A stretch of 8,283 nt of DNA from Deinococcus sp. (GCA_028287665.1 JAQBPF010000411.1:1-8283); one strand, 5' to 3'; shown: positions 1 to 7,628, numbered from the stretch's first letter. Notes: a model not told the origin generated them from the letters alone. Translations and numbers: made by a program.

Positions 1-8
1 CTGCCCCG

Positions 9-692
9 GTGCGGGCCGAACTTCTGGCCTGGATGGCTGAACTGTTGCGGGCCGAATACGGCGAGCGCCCGCTGATTCCCCGGCGTGCGCCCATGCATGA
101 GCTGATCAGTACGATCCTGTCTCAGCGGACCACGCACGCCGATGAGGAAGCCGCCTATCAGGAACTCTGCTCGCTGGGCGACTGGGACGAGATTATTGCC
201 GCCCCGGTAGAGGCGGTGGCCCACGCCATCAGGCGCAGCAACTACCCGGAAAGCAAGGCGCCGCGTATCCAGGCCACCCTCAGCGCCATCAAGGCCGAGC
301 GCGGCGGGTACGATCTGGACTTTCTGGCAGAATTGCCTGTGGCCGACGCTCTGAAGTGGCTGACCAACCTGCCTGGAGTGGGCGTGAAAACGGCGTCACT
401 GGTGCTGCTCTTCAATTTTGCGCGGCCTGTGTTTCCGGTGGATACGCACGTTCACCGCGTGACCACCCGCGTCGGTGTGATTCCGCGCATGGGCGAACAG
501 GCGGCCCACCGCGCCCTGTTGGGCCTGTTGCCACCCGACGCCCCGCACCTGTACGAACTGCATGTGAATCTGCTGCGGCACGGGCAAAAAGTCTGCCACT
601 GGACTGCACCCAAATGTCCGGTATGCATTCTCAAAGACCGCTGTGACGCGCACGCGATCTACGGCAACCGGGTTCCCAGCTTCGGGAAGTAA
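9..692 (+). CDS. nth: Endonuclease III-like DNA glycosylase/AP lyase
   Basis: This enzyme excises oxidised pyrimidines and nicks the abasic site in cytoplasmic base-excision repair. The 227-aa product has all the family hallmarks. A helix-hairpin-helix LPGVGVKT lies at residues 121-128, with the catalytic lysine at K127. The catalytic aspartate of PVDTHVHR is D145. The 4Fe-4S loop is C196-x6-C203-x2-C206-x5-C212. The SQRTTHAD segment near residue 38 sits where E. coli Nth has its SAQATD helix. Total length is close to E. coli Nth (211 aa). GTG at position 9 is the first start inside the window; the frame is open to the left edge, so the true start may lie just outside, and the upstream signals cannot be seen. 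Deinococcus radiodurans carries three endonuclease III paralogues, so substrate range cannot be assigned from this copy alone. It converges with the amidase gene. Family call is secure; paralogue identity and exact start are not. Confidence 0.93.
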   Translation: MRAELLAWMAELLRAEYGERPLIPRRAPMHELISTILSQRTTHADEEAAYQELCSLGDWDEIIAAPVEAVAHAIRRSNYPESKAPRIQATLSAIKAERGGYDLDFLAELPVADALKWLTNLPGVGVKTASLVLLFNFARPVFPVDTHVHRVTTRVGVIPRMGEQAAHRALLGLLPPDAPHLYELHVNLLRHGQKVCHWTAPKCPVCILKDRCDAHAIYGNRVPSFGK

Positions 693-698
693 GAGGAA

Positions 699-737
699 TT
701 CCGACTGAACCCTTGAGTTTGTGGGATTCAGTCGGAA
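699..737. terminator. Bulged hairpin between convergent genes, probable bidirectional terminator
   Basis: The arms TTCCGACTGAACCC (699-712) and GGGATTCAGTCGGAA (723-737) pair over 11 + 3 bp with a single bulged A at 726, around a 10-nt loop. The hairpin starts 6 nt after the glycosylase stop and ends 34 nt before the amidase stop codon on the other strand, so it could end both transcripts. No clean T-run follows on the + strand. On the - strand the stem is followed by TTCCTCTT, which is only partly T-rich. The structure is certain; the termination role is inferred from position. Confidence 0.65.
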
Positions 738-771
738 CTCGTGTCAGACCTGTTTCAGACGTTCTGGTTTC

Positions 772-2661
772 CTACTTCCCGCCGCCGCCCACCGCATTGC
801 CCGCCGTCACACCCGAGGTCAGCGCCTCGCGGATGCCCTGCGCGATGCCCACAGCCACGCGGTCAAGGTAGTTTTCGTCCTGTAAATTCAGGCCATCTAC
901 GGGGTGGCTGGTGTAGCCGATTTCCACCAGAGCCGCAGGAATCCGGCTGTTTCTGAGCACAGACAGCGATTGGTTGGATTTCAGCCCGCGCGAGAACGCT
1001 CCGGTGGTCTCCACGAGTTGCCGCTGAAGAATGTTGGCCAGGCTGCTGGACATCGGATGGTTGGCGTTCCACCACGTTTCTACGCCGTACCCGCGCAGGG
1101 CGGTTTTGGCTTCCATCGCATTGACATGAATACTGACAAACAGTTGCGTGCCCGGAGTGCCCATCTGAGCACGCATCTGCAGATCGACCGTTTTGACCGA
1201 ATTCAGTTCGCGGTCGCGGTCACGGGTCATCACCACGTCCACTCCGGCGCCTCGCAGAAGGTCGCGGACCCGCAAGGCCACAGCCAGCGTCACTTCTTTT
1301 TCTGTGATGCTGCCCACTGCGCCGGGATCGCGCCCGCCGTGACCGGGGTCCAGCACCACGCGCGGCTGCACGTAGTTGGCGCTCAGAGCCAACATGGCCG
1401 TGCCCCGCGTGGCCGGAATGGCTGGCACAGCCGCCAGCAGGCGTTCGGCCGGGGCCAGAGGGGTCAGATTGGCCAGCGCAGGCGACAGATCAAGGGCCAG
1501 GCGGGCACGGTCGCTGCCGGGCGCAGGCGGCAACAGCTGGGCCCGCCAGCCGCTCTGGGCAGTGGTCGGGGTCGCCGTGACCAGTGTGATATTGACACCC
1601 GACGCCGTGGGTTCAAAGCGCCAGGTTCGCACCTCAGGACTGACATTCTGTGCGTTTTGCGGCACTGCACTCAGGCCCGTCAGTTCTATGCGGAGCCCCA
1701 GCGCACTGGGCTGAATCAGGTAGGTGCTGCCGGGGGGCAGGTCCAGCACCAGCCGGGTCAGACCGGGATTCTTGCCAATGCGGGGGGCAGTCAGCAAGGC
1801 CCCAGGTTGCACCTGTCCTGTCACGCGGCCCGTCAGGGCACTGGGGCGGGAGGCATTGGCATCAGGCAGGGCAGGGGCGGGAGGAAACTGTTTTCCGGGC
1901 AAGACGATATCGCCGGGGGGCAACTGGTCAGGATTGGCCGCGCTCACAGGAGCCGGAGCCGTGGCCCGGGCCGGGGGAGCCGCAGCAGCAGCGGTCTGGG
2001 GTGTCGCCGCAACGGGGACAGGAGCTTTCAACCCCAGCGGAGCATTGAGAACAGAATTTGCCTCGGCCGTAGACGCCGTGGGGGCGGGAGGCGAGGTGCG
2101 GACTACAGCCCGCAGAGACTCACTGGCCCCGCCCGACAGCACCGGGCCAAATTCCAGAATCAGGACCCGGCTGCCCGTGCTGAGCGTGGCTTCACTGGCC
2201 CGCCAGCCCTCGGTAAACGACAGCGGAAACGGCGTGACCACCGTGACCTGACCGCCGCCAGCCCGGTACTCGCTGACGCTGGCACCCAGAGCCGCCGTGA
2301 CCGCTGGCAGCACGCGGGCTCCCTGCACGTCGATTCTCAGGCCAGTAAACGACGGCATCAGCGTATAGGTGACCCCCGGCGCAAGGTCGAACACCACGCG
2401 GGTTTGTGCGCCTGCGGTGCTGGTGCGGGGGTTGCCGAAAGTGGCGTTCTGAACGCCCGTGAGATTGAGGGTCCCTGAAGGCGCGGAGGCGCTGCTGGCA
2501 GGCAGCGTGGCCCGAGCCGGAGTGGCCGGAGCCGTGCCCCGCAAAACAGGAGGAGTCTGTGCAGGAGCCTGCCGCAAAAAAGGGTCGGCCGGGGAGAGTC
2601 CCTGGGCCGCCGCTCCGCCGCACGCTAGAGCAAATGAGAGGAAGATGGCAGGCTTCTTCAT
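772..2661 (-). CDS. Secreted N-acetylmuramoyl-L-alanine amidase with two AMIN-type domains
   Basis: A zinc hydrolase that cleaves the bond between MurNAc and the stem-peptide L-Ala, used in cell separation and wall remodelling. I chose the ATG at 2661 (629 aa) because it begins a clean signal peptide, MKKPAIFLSFALACGGAAA, with likely cleavage near residue 19. GGTGA, a weak Shine-Dalgarno, lies about 5 nt upstream. The frame also runs 38 codons further upstream, but that extension is charged and would bury the signal peptide. Order: AMIN-like domain 1 (about 64-174), Pro/Ala-rich linker (175-287), AMIN-like domain 2 (about 288-398), Amidase_3 catalytic domain (about 433-614), short Gly-rich tail. 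Zinc and catalytic residues are visible: H441 in DPGHGG, E454 in ITEKEV, H512 in SIHVNA and E580 in ALVEIGYTS. AMIN domains target such amidases to septal or envelope sites. It resembles AmiC-type proteins but is larger. Catalytic call secure; the second AMIN domain rests on internal similarity. Confidence 0.93.
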   Translation of the reverse strand: MKKPAIFLSFALACGGAAAQGLSPADPFLRQAPAQTPPVLRGTAPATPARATLPASSASAPSGTLNLTGVQNATFGNPRTSTAGAQTRVVFDLAPGVTYTLMPSFTGLRIDVQGARVLPAVTAALGASVSEYRAGGGQVTVVTPFPLSFTEGWRASEATLSTGSRVLILEFGPVLSGGASESLRAVVRTSPPAPTASTAEANSVLNAPLGLKAPVPVAATPQTAAAAAPPARATAPAPVSAANPDQLPPGDIVLPGKQFPPAPALPDANASRPSALTGRVTGQVQPGALLTAPRIGKNPGLTRLVLDLPPGSTYLIQPSALGLRIELTGLSAVPQNAQNVSPEVRTWRFEPTASGVNITLVTATPTTAQSGWRAQLLPPAPGSDRARLALDLSPALANLTPLAPAERLLAAVPAIPATRGTAMLALSANYVQPRVVLDPGHGGRDPGAVGSITEKEVTLAVALRVRDLLRGAGVDVVMTRDRDRELNSVKTVDLQMRAQMGTPGTQLFVSIHVNAMEAKTALRGYGVETWWNANHPMSSSLANILQRQLVETTGAFSRGLKSNQSLSVLRNSRIPAALVEIGYTSHPVDGLNLQDENYLDRVAVGIAQGIREALTSGVTAGNAVGGGGK

Positions 2662-2733
2662 GGATTCACCCACTTTAAAGGTAAAGCCGTGAGAAACAAC
2701 GTCCCGGCGCTCATTAAGGTGATCTGACTGACG

Positions 2734-2764
2734 TTTATGAATCGGGTGGGTCATCTGGTGTGAA
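2734..2764 (-). promoter_or_regulatory. Weak candidate promoter of the amidase gene
   Basis: On the - strand, TTCACA (2764-2759, five of six matches to the -35 consensus) is followed after 19 nt by CATAAA (2739-2734, four of six to the -10 consensus). A start near 2727 would give a leader of about 65 nt before the ATG at 2661. The spacer is longer than ideal, so this is a tentative placement only. Confidence 0.22.
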
Positions 2765-2845
2765 GTACATCTCACCGTCTGGAACGGCCTGTCTGACTTC
2801 TCACATTTACAGAAGACCGGATGAGATCACCCCCATGTTGCCTGA

Positions 2846-2884
2846 GGCTTCTGGCTCCCCAGTGAGAGGCCGCCTGATTTTTTT
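2846..2884 (+). terminator. Terminator-like hairpin with T-run and no gene in front of it
   Basis: GGCTTCT (2846-2852) pairs with AGAGGCC (2865-2871), with one G-U pair. An alternative inner CTGG/CCAG pairing is possible. Seven consecutive T (2878-2884) follow after a short GC-rich spacer. The arrangement points to termination of rightward transcription, yet no + strand gene precedes it between 692 and this point. It may be a chance match, a relic, or the end of an antisense or small RNA. Confidence 0.3.
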
Positions 2885-3005
2885 CGGTCTGGCCCTCGGG
2901 TGATGTCCGGGCAGGCCAACCGGGTTGCTGATGGCGGGCCTGGAATGGGGATACCGCCGACCGCTGCTCACAACTGCCCATGAGCGGCGAACATCATCCG
3001 ACTGG

Positions 3006-3131
3006 TCAGGTCCAGTAGGAGAGCGAGGGCCACGACCAGTCCCCTACAGGTTGCCGTTCTGGCCAAGGCCGGGCAGCGTGTGCCCAAGCTCTGGTGGCCA
3101 GATGGATCAGCCGGGCCAGATGTTCGGCCAT
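3006..3131 (-). CDS. Possible short Trp-rich ORF or gene remnant (41 codons)
   Basis: After the lipoprotein stop, the same - strand frame continues open for 49 codons to a TGA at 3006. The first ATG within it (3131) gives a 41-residue product that starts MAEHLARLIHLATRAWAHAA and ends with a run containing WSWPSLSYW. The composition, an amphipathic Ala/Leu/His helix followed by a Trp/Pro-rich tail, looks more protein-like than the other frames in this gap. It resembles the tail of a longer protein, perhaps a transposase-type remnant, but I recognise no family and see no strong ribosome binding site. It could equally be chance open frame in GC-rich DNA. Confidence 0.22.
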   Translation of the reverse strand: MAEHLARLIHLATRAWAHAARPWPERQPVGDWSWPSLSYWT

Positions 3132-3155
3132 CAGCGCAGTCTGTACCGCCTCAGC

Positions 3156-4493
3156 TCAGGGCAGGTTGGCCTGAATGTCTGGCTGAGCTGCCCCGCCTGC
3201 CCGGATGTCCTCGGCGATCAGGCGAACAGGCACGGTGCCAATCTGAATCGGGAAGCGGTGGACAAAGTTCTCCTCGTACAGGCGGAACTGCGCGTCACCC
3301 TGAATCACTTCACCGGGCAAAGCGTTGCGGGTGGCGGTGAATCTCACCTGAAGATGGCCACCCTGCCGGGGCGTTTCTCCGCGCCCCACGATCTCTGCTT
3401 CCAGCCAATCGGGAGCCTGCCCGATATTCGGGCTCAGGGAGTATCTGGCTCCTGTGGTTTCGCCGCCCGGCATCACCGAAACCGGCACCTTGACGATCAC
3501 GGACCTGCCCACCCGCAACTCCACCGGAATGTCCGGAAAATCCACGGTAATTTCCTGCTCCAGTGGCACGAGATTGAGGGGCGTGCGGGCCACTTCTTCT
3601 CCGGCGTACCACACCACCAGGTCGGCAGGAAAGAAATCGTCGGTGTACTGGCGGCCCATGTAGATATTCAGCTTCTCTATCTGCTGGGCCTCTCCGGTCA
3701 GGCGGGTTTTCTTGGTGGTGATCTGAAAATACTCGGAGGTGTCGTAGTTGGCCTCTACCGTGTAGCTGACCGTGCCCCGGAACGAGGGGGTGTGGTTGAC
3801 CAACGTGAGCGGCAGCGTGCCGTGGGTGTCCTGATAGATGCGGGTTTCTTCGGGCGCACTGACGGTCATGTCGGGCAGACAGGTAAGCGTGGGGTTGACC
3901 CAGTCGGCGTGATCCAGGCTTTTGCCGTTGCCTGCATCGGTGACGACCATGCGGAAGCTTGATTGCCCGCGCAGGTCCACACTGACCTGTTGGGTGGCGC
4001 TGGCTCCCGTCATCACGCCGCTGTCAAAGAGTTTGCCTGTATCGCCCCAGACCTGGAACACGGCGCTGCCCTGGGTTCCCACTTCATCATCCATGCCAAT
4101 CTCGGCCTTAAAACGCACGCATCTGGTCCGCTCGGCTCCCTTGAGGTTGTACTTCAGTTCGCTGGGCGCGTGAACGCCGTACCCCTTGGCAAACTTGACG
4201 CCGCCCAGGGTCAGCGGTCGGCCGTCTCCGGCGACCTGGGTTCCGTTGCTGCGGTTGGGTTCCAGTGGTCCCCAGCCATTGGTGGCCTTCAGCGCCTGCT
4301 CAGAGCTCAGCGAATGAATACCCTCGGGCCAGAGGGCTTGTGGGCGCAGGCGGGGGGTCCAGGTCCAGTCTTCCTGTCCGGTGCTCACTTCTGAGGTGAT
4401 TTCTGTGGTGGAGGTCGAGTTGTCTTCAGGAGTCTGTCCGCAGGCTGTGAGGGCGAAAGTAAGCAGAGTCAGCGGCGGCCACCATCGGTTCAT
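3156..4493 (-). CDS. Lipoprotein with NPCBM carbohydrate-binding module
   Basis: A 445-aa predicted surface lipoprotein. The N-terminus, MNRWWPPLTLLTFALTAC, is a short hydrophobic signal ending in the lipobox LTAC, with Cys18 as the lipidation site, followed by a Ser/Thr/Glu-rich tether. Residues about 58-206 match the NPCBM module (novel putative carbohydrate-binding module): ATNGWGPLEPNRSNG, the LTLGGVKFAKGYGVHAPSEL segment, EIGMDDEVG, VFQVW and VVTDAGNG...DHADWVNPTLTC. C125 and C205 in the module could form a disulfide. Residues about 212-430 are beta-rich and look like two Ig-like or similar beta-sandwich domains, with no enzymatic motif. The role is therefore probably glycan or cell-wall binding, not catalysis. 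The start is supported by GGGGAGGAA, with GGAGG 8 nt before the ATG, a textbook ribosome site that contrasts with the surE start. It is divergent from surE. NPCBM call is strong; ligand unknown. Confidence 0.88.
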   Translation of the reverse strand: MNRWWPPLTLLTFALTACGQTPEDNSTSTTEITSEVSTGQEDWTWTPRLRPQALWPEGIHSLSSEQALKATNGWGPLEPNRSNGTQVAGDGRPLTLGGVKFAKGYGVHAPSELKYNLKGAERTRCVRFKAEIGMDDEVGTQGSAVFQVWGDTGKLFDSGVMTGASATQQVSVDLRGQSSFRMVVTDAGNGKSLDHADWVNPTLTCLPDMTVSAPEETRIYQDTHGTLPLTLVNHTPSFRGTVSYTVEANYDTSEYFQITTKKTRLTGEAQQIEKLNIYMGRQYTDDFFPADLVVWYAGEEVARTPLNLVPLEQEITVDFPDIPVELRVGRSVIVKVPVSVMPGGETTGARYSLSPNIGQAPDWLEAEIVGRGETPRQGGHLQVRFTATRNALPGEVIQGDAQFRLYEENFVHRFPIQIGTVPVRLIAEDIRAGGAAQPDIQANLP

Positions 4494-4501
4494 AGAGGGT
4501 T
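4494..4501 (-). promoter_or_regulatory. Shine-Dalgarno region of the lipoprotein gene
   Basis: Read on the - strand, GGAGGAACCCTCT precedes the ATG at 4493. The GGAGG core spans about 4506-4502, 8 nt from the start codon; the interval given is that spacer. This is the only strong ribosome binding site in the window and fixes the lipoprotein start. Confidence 0.7.
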
Positions 4502-4591
4502 CCTCCCCACAAGTACAGTAGTCGGCTGGAAGGCCTGATTGACGGGCCCCCCATACATCAAACGCTAATTTCTACAGGGCCCAGTATTCCC

Positions 4592-4629
4592 CAGCGCTGC
4601 CCAGCTGGCTGCCGCAAGTCATGCATGAC
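4592..4629. promoter_or_regulatory. Three perfect palindromes in the lipoprotein/surE divergent region
   Basis: CAGCGCTG (4592-4599), CCAGCTGG (4601-4608) and the 12-bp GTCATGCATGAC (4618-4629) lie in a row within the 170-bp divergent region. The 12-mer sits immediately upstream of, or over, the -35 zone expected for the surE -10 box at 4651. A dimeric regulator bound there could control surE, the lipoprotein, or both. The palindromes are directly visible; the operator role is inference. Confidence 0.4.
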
Positions 4630-4650
4630 GGTGCCCCGGCAGACGGCGGC

Positions 4651-4656
4651 TAGACT
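4651..4656 (+). promoter_or_regulatory. -10 box for a leaderless surE transcript
   Basis: TAGACT lies 7 nt before the ATG at 4664. Transcription would begin at or next to the start codon, giving a leaderless mRNA, a common arrangement in Deinococcus. No Shine-Dalgarno sequence is visible before the ATG, which fits. The -35 is poor: ATGACG at 4625-4630 has a 20-nt spacer. Confidence 0.5.
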
Positions 4657-4663
4657 GCCTGCC

Positions 4664-5464
4664 ATGACCTCTGTACCTGCACGGAAATCAATCCTGGTGG
4701 CCAACGATGACGGCATTTTTTCGCCGGGCATCAAGGCACTGGCGCTGGCAATGGCGGAAATAGGCGACGTGACCGTGGTCGCTCCCGATGTCGAGCAGTC
4801 GGCGGTGGGGCACGGCATCACCATTCGCCGCCCGCTGCGCTTCAAGCACACGGCCTCGGCAGGCTTTGGCGATATCCCGGCCTACCGGGTCGATGGCACC
4901 CCCGCCGACTGCGTTGTGCTGGGACTCCACCTGCGCGGGCACTTTGATCTGGTGGTCAGCGGGATCAACCTCGGCCCCAATCTGGGCGACGACCTGACCC
5001 ATTCGGGCACGGTGGCCGCCGCCATAGAGGGCATGGCGCTGGGGCTCCCCGCCATCGCTTTTAGCCAGCAGGCCACACCGCAGGGCGAATATGATTTTGC
5101 GGCCAGTGCGGCCTACGCGGCCCGCCTGGCCCGCGAGGTGTTGGCGCGTGGCCTGCCGCCGCGCACGCTGCTGAACGTCAATTTTCCGGCCCGCGCCTTT
5201 ACGGGAGTCGCGGTCACCAGGGTCGGAGACCACCGCTGGGAAGACAGCATCGTGACCCGCACGGACCCCGAAGGCCGCGAATACCACTGGGTGGCAGGCA
5301 TCAGCCGCGCCGCCGATGCCGACGACACTTCGACCGACTACGGCGCAGTCCAGGCCGGATTGATCAGCGTTACGCCGGTGCGCCTTGACCTCACCGCCCG
5401 CGACCTGATGAGTGAAGTGGAAGGCTACCTGCCCGAGCTGCCTGCCGGGGTCGTGGGGAACTAA
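4664..5464 (+). CDS. surE: 5'-nucleotidase SurE
   Basis: SurE is a cytoplasmic metal-dependent nucleoside 5'-monophosphate phosphatase, sometimes also active on short polyphosphate, associated with stationary-phase survival. The 266-aa length matches the family. Metal-site residues are D15 and D16 in ANDDG, S46 in EQSAVGHG and N102 in SGINLGPN. Their spacings of 31 and 87 residues from the first Asp equal those of the Thermotoga maritima enzyme (D8, D9, S39, N95). Other family signatures present are YRVDGTPADCV (74-84), THSGTVAAA (112-120) and LLNVNFP (169-175). I chose the ATG at 4664 over an in-frame ATG at 4625 because the family starts a few residues before ILVANDDG and because TAGACT lies 7 nt upstream, fitting a leaderless message. 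The gene is divergent from the lipoprotein gene and followed by a long palindromic structure. Identification is secure. Confidence 0.97.
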   Translation: MTSVPARKSILVANDDGIFSPGIKALALAMAEIGDVTVVAPDVEQSAVGHGITIRRPLRFKHTASAGFGDIPAYRVDGTPADCVVLGLHLRGHFDLVVSGINLGPNLGDDLTHSGTVAAAIEGMALGLPAIAFSQQATPQGEYDFAASAAYAARLAREVLARGLPPRTLLNVNFPARAFTGVAVTRVGDHRWEDSIVTRTDPEGREYHWVAGISRAADADDTSTDYGAVQAGLISVTPVRLDLTARDLMSEVEGYLPELPAGVVGN

Positions 5465-5495
5465 ACCTGGCCTGGCTCCGCTGCCCTCTGACCTA

Positions 5496-5561
5496 GAGCA
5501 GTTCTCCGAATGACACCACCGAAAAAAGAAACTTTCGGTGGCTCCATTCTCCGTCCTGCTC
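5496..5561. repeat. 66-bp layered imperfect palindrome after surE
   Basis: The core stem is CCACCGAAA (5516-5524) with TTTCGGTGG (5533-5541), nine perfect pairs around the loop AAAGAAAC. Outside it, GAATG (5508-5512) pairs with CATTC (5545-5549) across a symmetric 3x3 internal loop. Further out, GAGCAG (5496-5501) pairs with CTGCTC (5556-5561) across a symmetric 6x6 internal loop. The structure starts 31 nt after the surE stop. No T-run follows, so it is not a classic terminator, though it could protect or end the surE mRNA. The exact symmetry of the mismatched segments suggests a once-perfect palindrome that has drifted, such as a small dispersed repeat or a miniature mobile element. Confidence 0.6.
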
Positions 5562-5568
5562 AATGAAA

Positions 5569-5596
5569 TTCACTCGCTCCGCTCGGTCATTATGAT
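5569..5596 (+). promoter_or_regulatory. Candidate promoter upstream of the small gene at 5672
   Basis: TTCACT (5569-5574, four of six) and TATGAT (5591-5596, five of six) are separated by 16 nt. A start near 5603 would leave a leader of about 70 nt. The -10 box lies within an inverted repeat, GTCAT-TATG-ATGAC (5586-5599). The gene also has a TGCCATGCT extended -10-like string 6 nt before its ATG, so a leaderless transcript is an alternative. Confidence 0.35.
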
Positions 5597-5671
5597 GACA
5601 AATGCCCTAAGCCCGTTCGCTAAGCCACTTGCAGCAGGACAGCCCGCCTGCCCATGTGCCATGCTGACGGC

Positions 5672-6055
5672 ATGAGCACCCACACCCCCCAGCAAGCCGT
5701 CACCGAATTCCTGACGCACTGGCAGGCCGGGGCGTACAACCAAATGGCCCGGTTGCTGCCCAAGCAGGGCACGCCGCTGAAAAAGCCGCCTGTAGGTCAG
5801 GTGCGCCAAATCTACCGGGTGCGAACCTTGCAGACCTTTGTGGTGCTGGCCGCTGCCGACACCGACCCCGCCGCCGCGAATGTGGATGTCCAGTTGGTCT
5901 ATGCCGAAGCGGGCGAACTGCATTTCAAACGGTGGCGCTTCCGCATGGTTCACTTCGGCAAGGGCGAGCAGCCTGTCCCGCGCAACATGGCGCAGGGCCG
6001 CTGGAAGGCGCAGGCCACCTATCTGCTGCCCGATCCGCCTGCACTGCGGGCTTGA
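5672..6055 (+). CDS. Small conserved-looking protein of unknown function
   Basis: I do not recognise this 127-aa product. It has no signal peptide, membrane segment or Cys cluster and is probably cytoplasmic. The N-terminal segment (QAVTEFLTHWQAGAYNQMARLLPKQG, about residues 8-33, quoted in part) has the alternating aromatic/hydrophobic pattern seen at the start of NTF2-like domains. It is followed by beta-rich stretches (VRQIYRV, TFVVLAAA, VDVQLVYAEAGELHF, WRFRMVHFGKG), which also fit such a fold. That is a pattern impression, not a family match. I start at the ATG at 5672; an in-frame ATG at 5654 would add six residues. No ribosome binding site is clear for either. Codon use is like that of its neighbours, which supports a real gene. 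It follows surE after a 207-bp gap and converges with the amylase gene. Confidence 0.72.
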   Translation: MSTHTPQQAVTEFLTHWQAGAYNQMARLLPKQGTPLKKPPVGQVRQIYRVRTLQTFVVLAAADTDPAAANVDVQLVYAEAGELHFKRWRFRMVHFGKGEQPVPRNMAQGRWKAQATYLLPDPPALRA

Positions 6056-6128
6056 GACCGGAGCCGAAAACACCGCTTCTTGAAACCCGGATTCACCTCA
6101 GAAAGGCCGGGCCGCTCCTGCCTTGCGT
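6056..6128. other. Short convergent gap with inverted repeats reaching into the amylase 3' end
   Basis: GGCCGGG (6105-6111) and CCGCT (6112-6116) can pair with CCCGGCC (6155-6161) and AGCGG (6144-6148), forming a two-part stem. The right arm lies inside the last codons of the amylase gene. CCCGG (6086-6090) and CCGGG (6107-6111) can also pair. Neither is followed by a proper T-run, so no confident terminator is called here. Confidence 0.3.

Positions 6129-7628
<1,500 letters not shown>

Larger units (their letters stand above)
2662..3155. other. 494-bp gap without a confident gene
   Basis: This stretch separates the lipoprotein stop from the amidase start; both genes are on the - strand. It contains a possible short Trp-rich ORF (3006-3131), an 8-bp inverted repeat GACTGGTC/GACCAGTC (3000-3007 and 3034-3041, 26-nt loop), a repeated GGCCAGATG (3096-3104 and 3114-3122), a hairpin followed by seven T on the + strand (2846-2884), and a weak promoter-like pair for the amidase. 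The longer frames across it are not convincing as proteins. The mix of fragments would fit a decayed insertion, but I see no terminal repeats or target-site duplication. Confidence 0.5.

Noticed and set aside
904..2478. 524-codon open frame on the + strand opposite the amidase
   Set aside because: It is rich in Gln, Arg, Gly and His with no recognisable motif. It mirrors a confidently identified amidase gene and is typical of antisense open frames in GC-rich DNA.
2662..2775. N-terminal extension of the amidase to the ATG at 2775
   Set aside because: It is charged and polar, would place the signal peptide internally, and overlaps the likely promoter and leader region.
2772..2981. 69-codon - strand frame in the gap
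   Set aside because: Low-complexity polar composition, no motif, and overlap with the promoter region; nothing supports expression.
2925..3962. 345-codon + strand open frame across the gap and the lipoprotein gene
   Set aside because: Most of it is antisense to the NPCBM lipoprotein and it has no family signature or start signals.
4625..4663. Earlier surE start at 4625
   Set aside because: It would add 13 residues not typical of the family and would overlap the TAGACT -10 box and the end of the 12-bp palindrome.
4688..5563. 291-codon - strand open frame opposite surE
   Set aside because: Antisense shadow of surE, whose metal-site spacing is exact.
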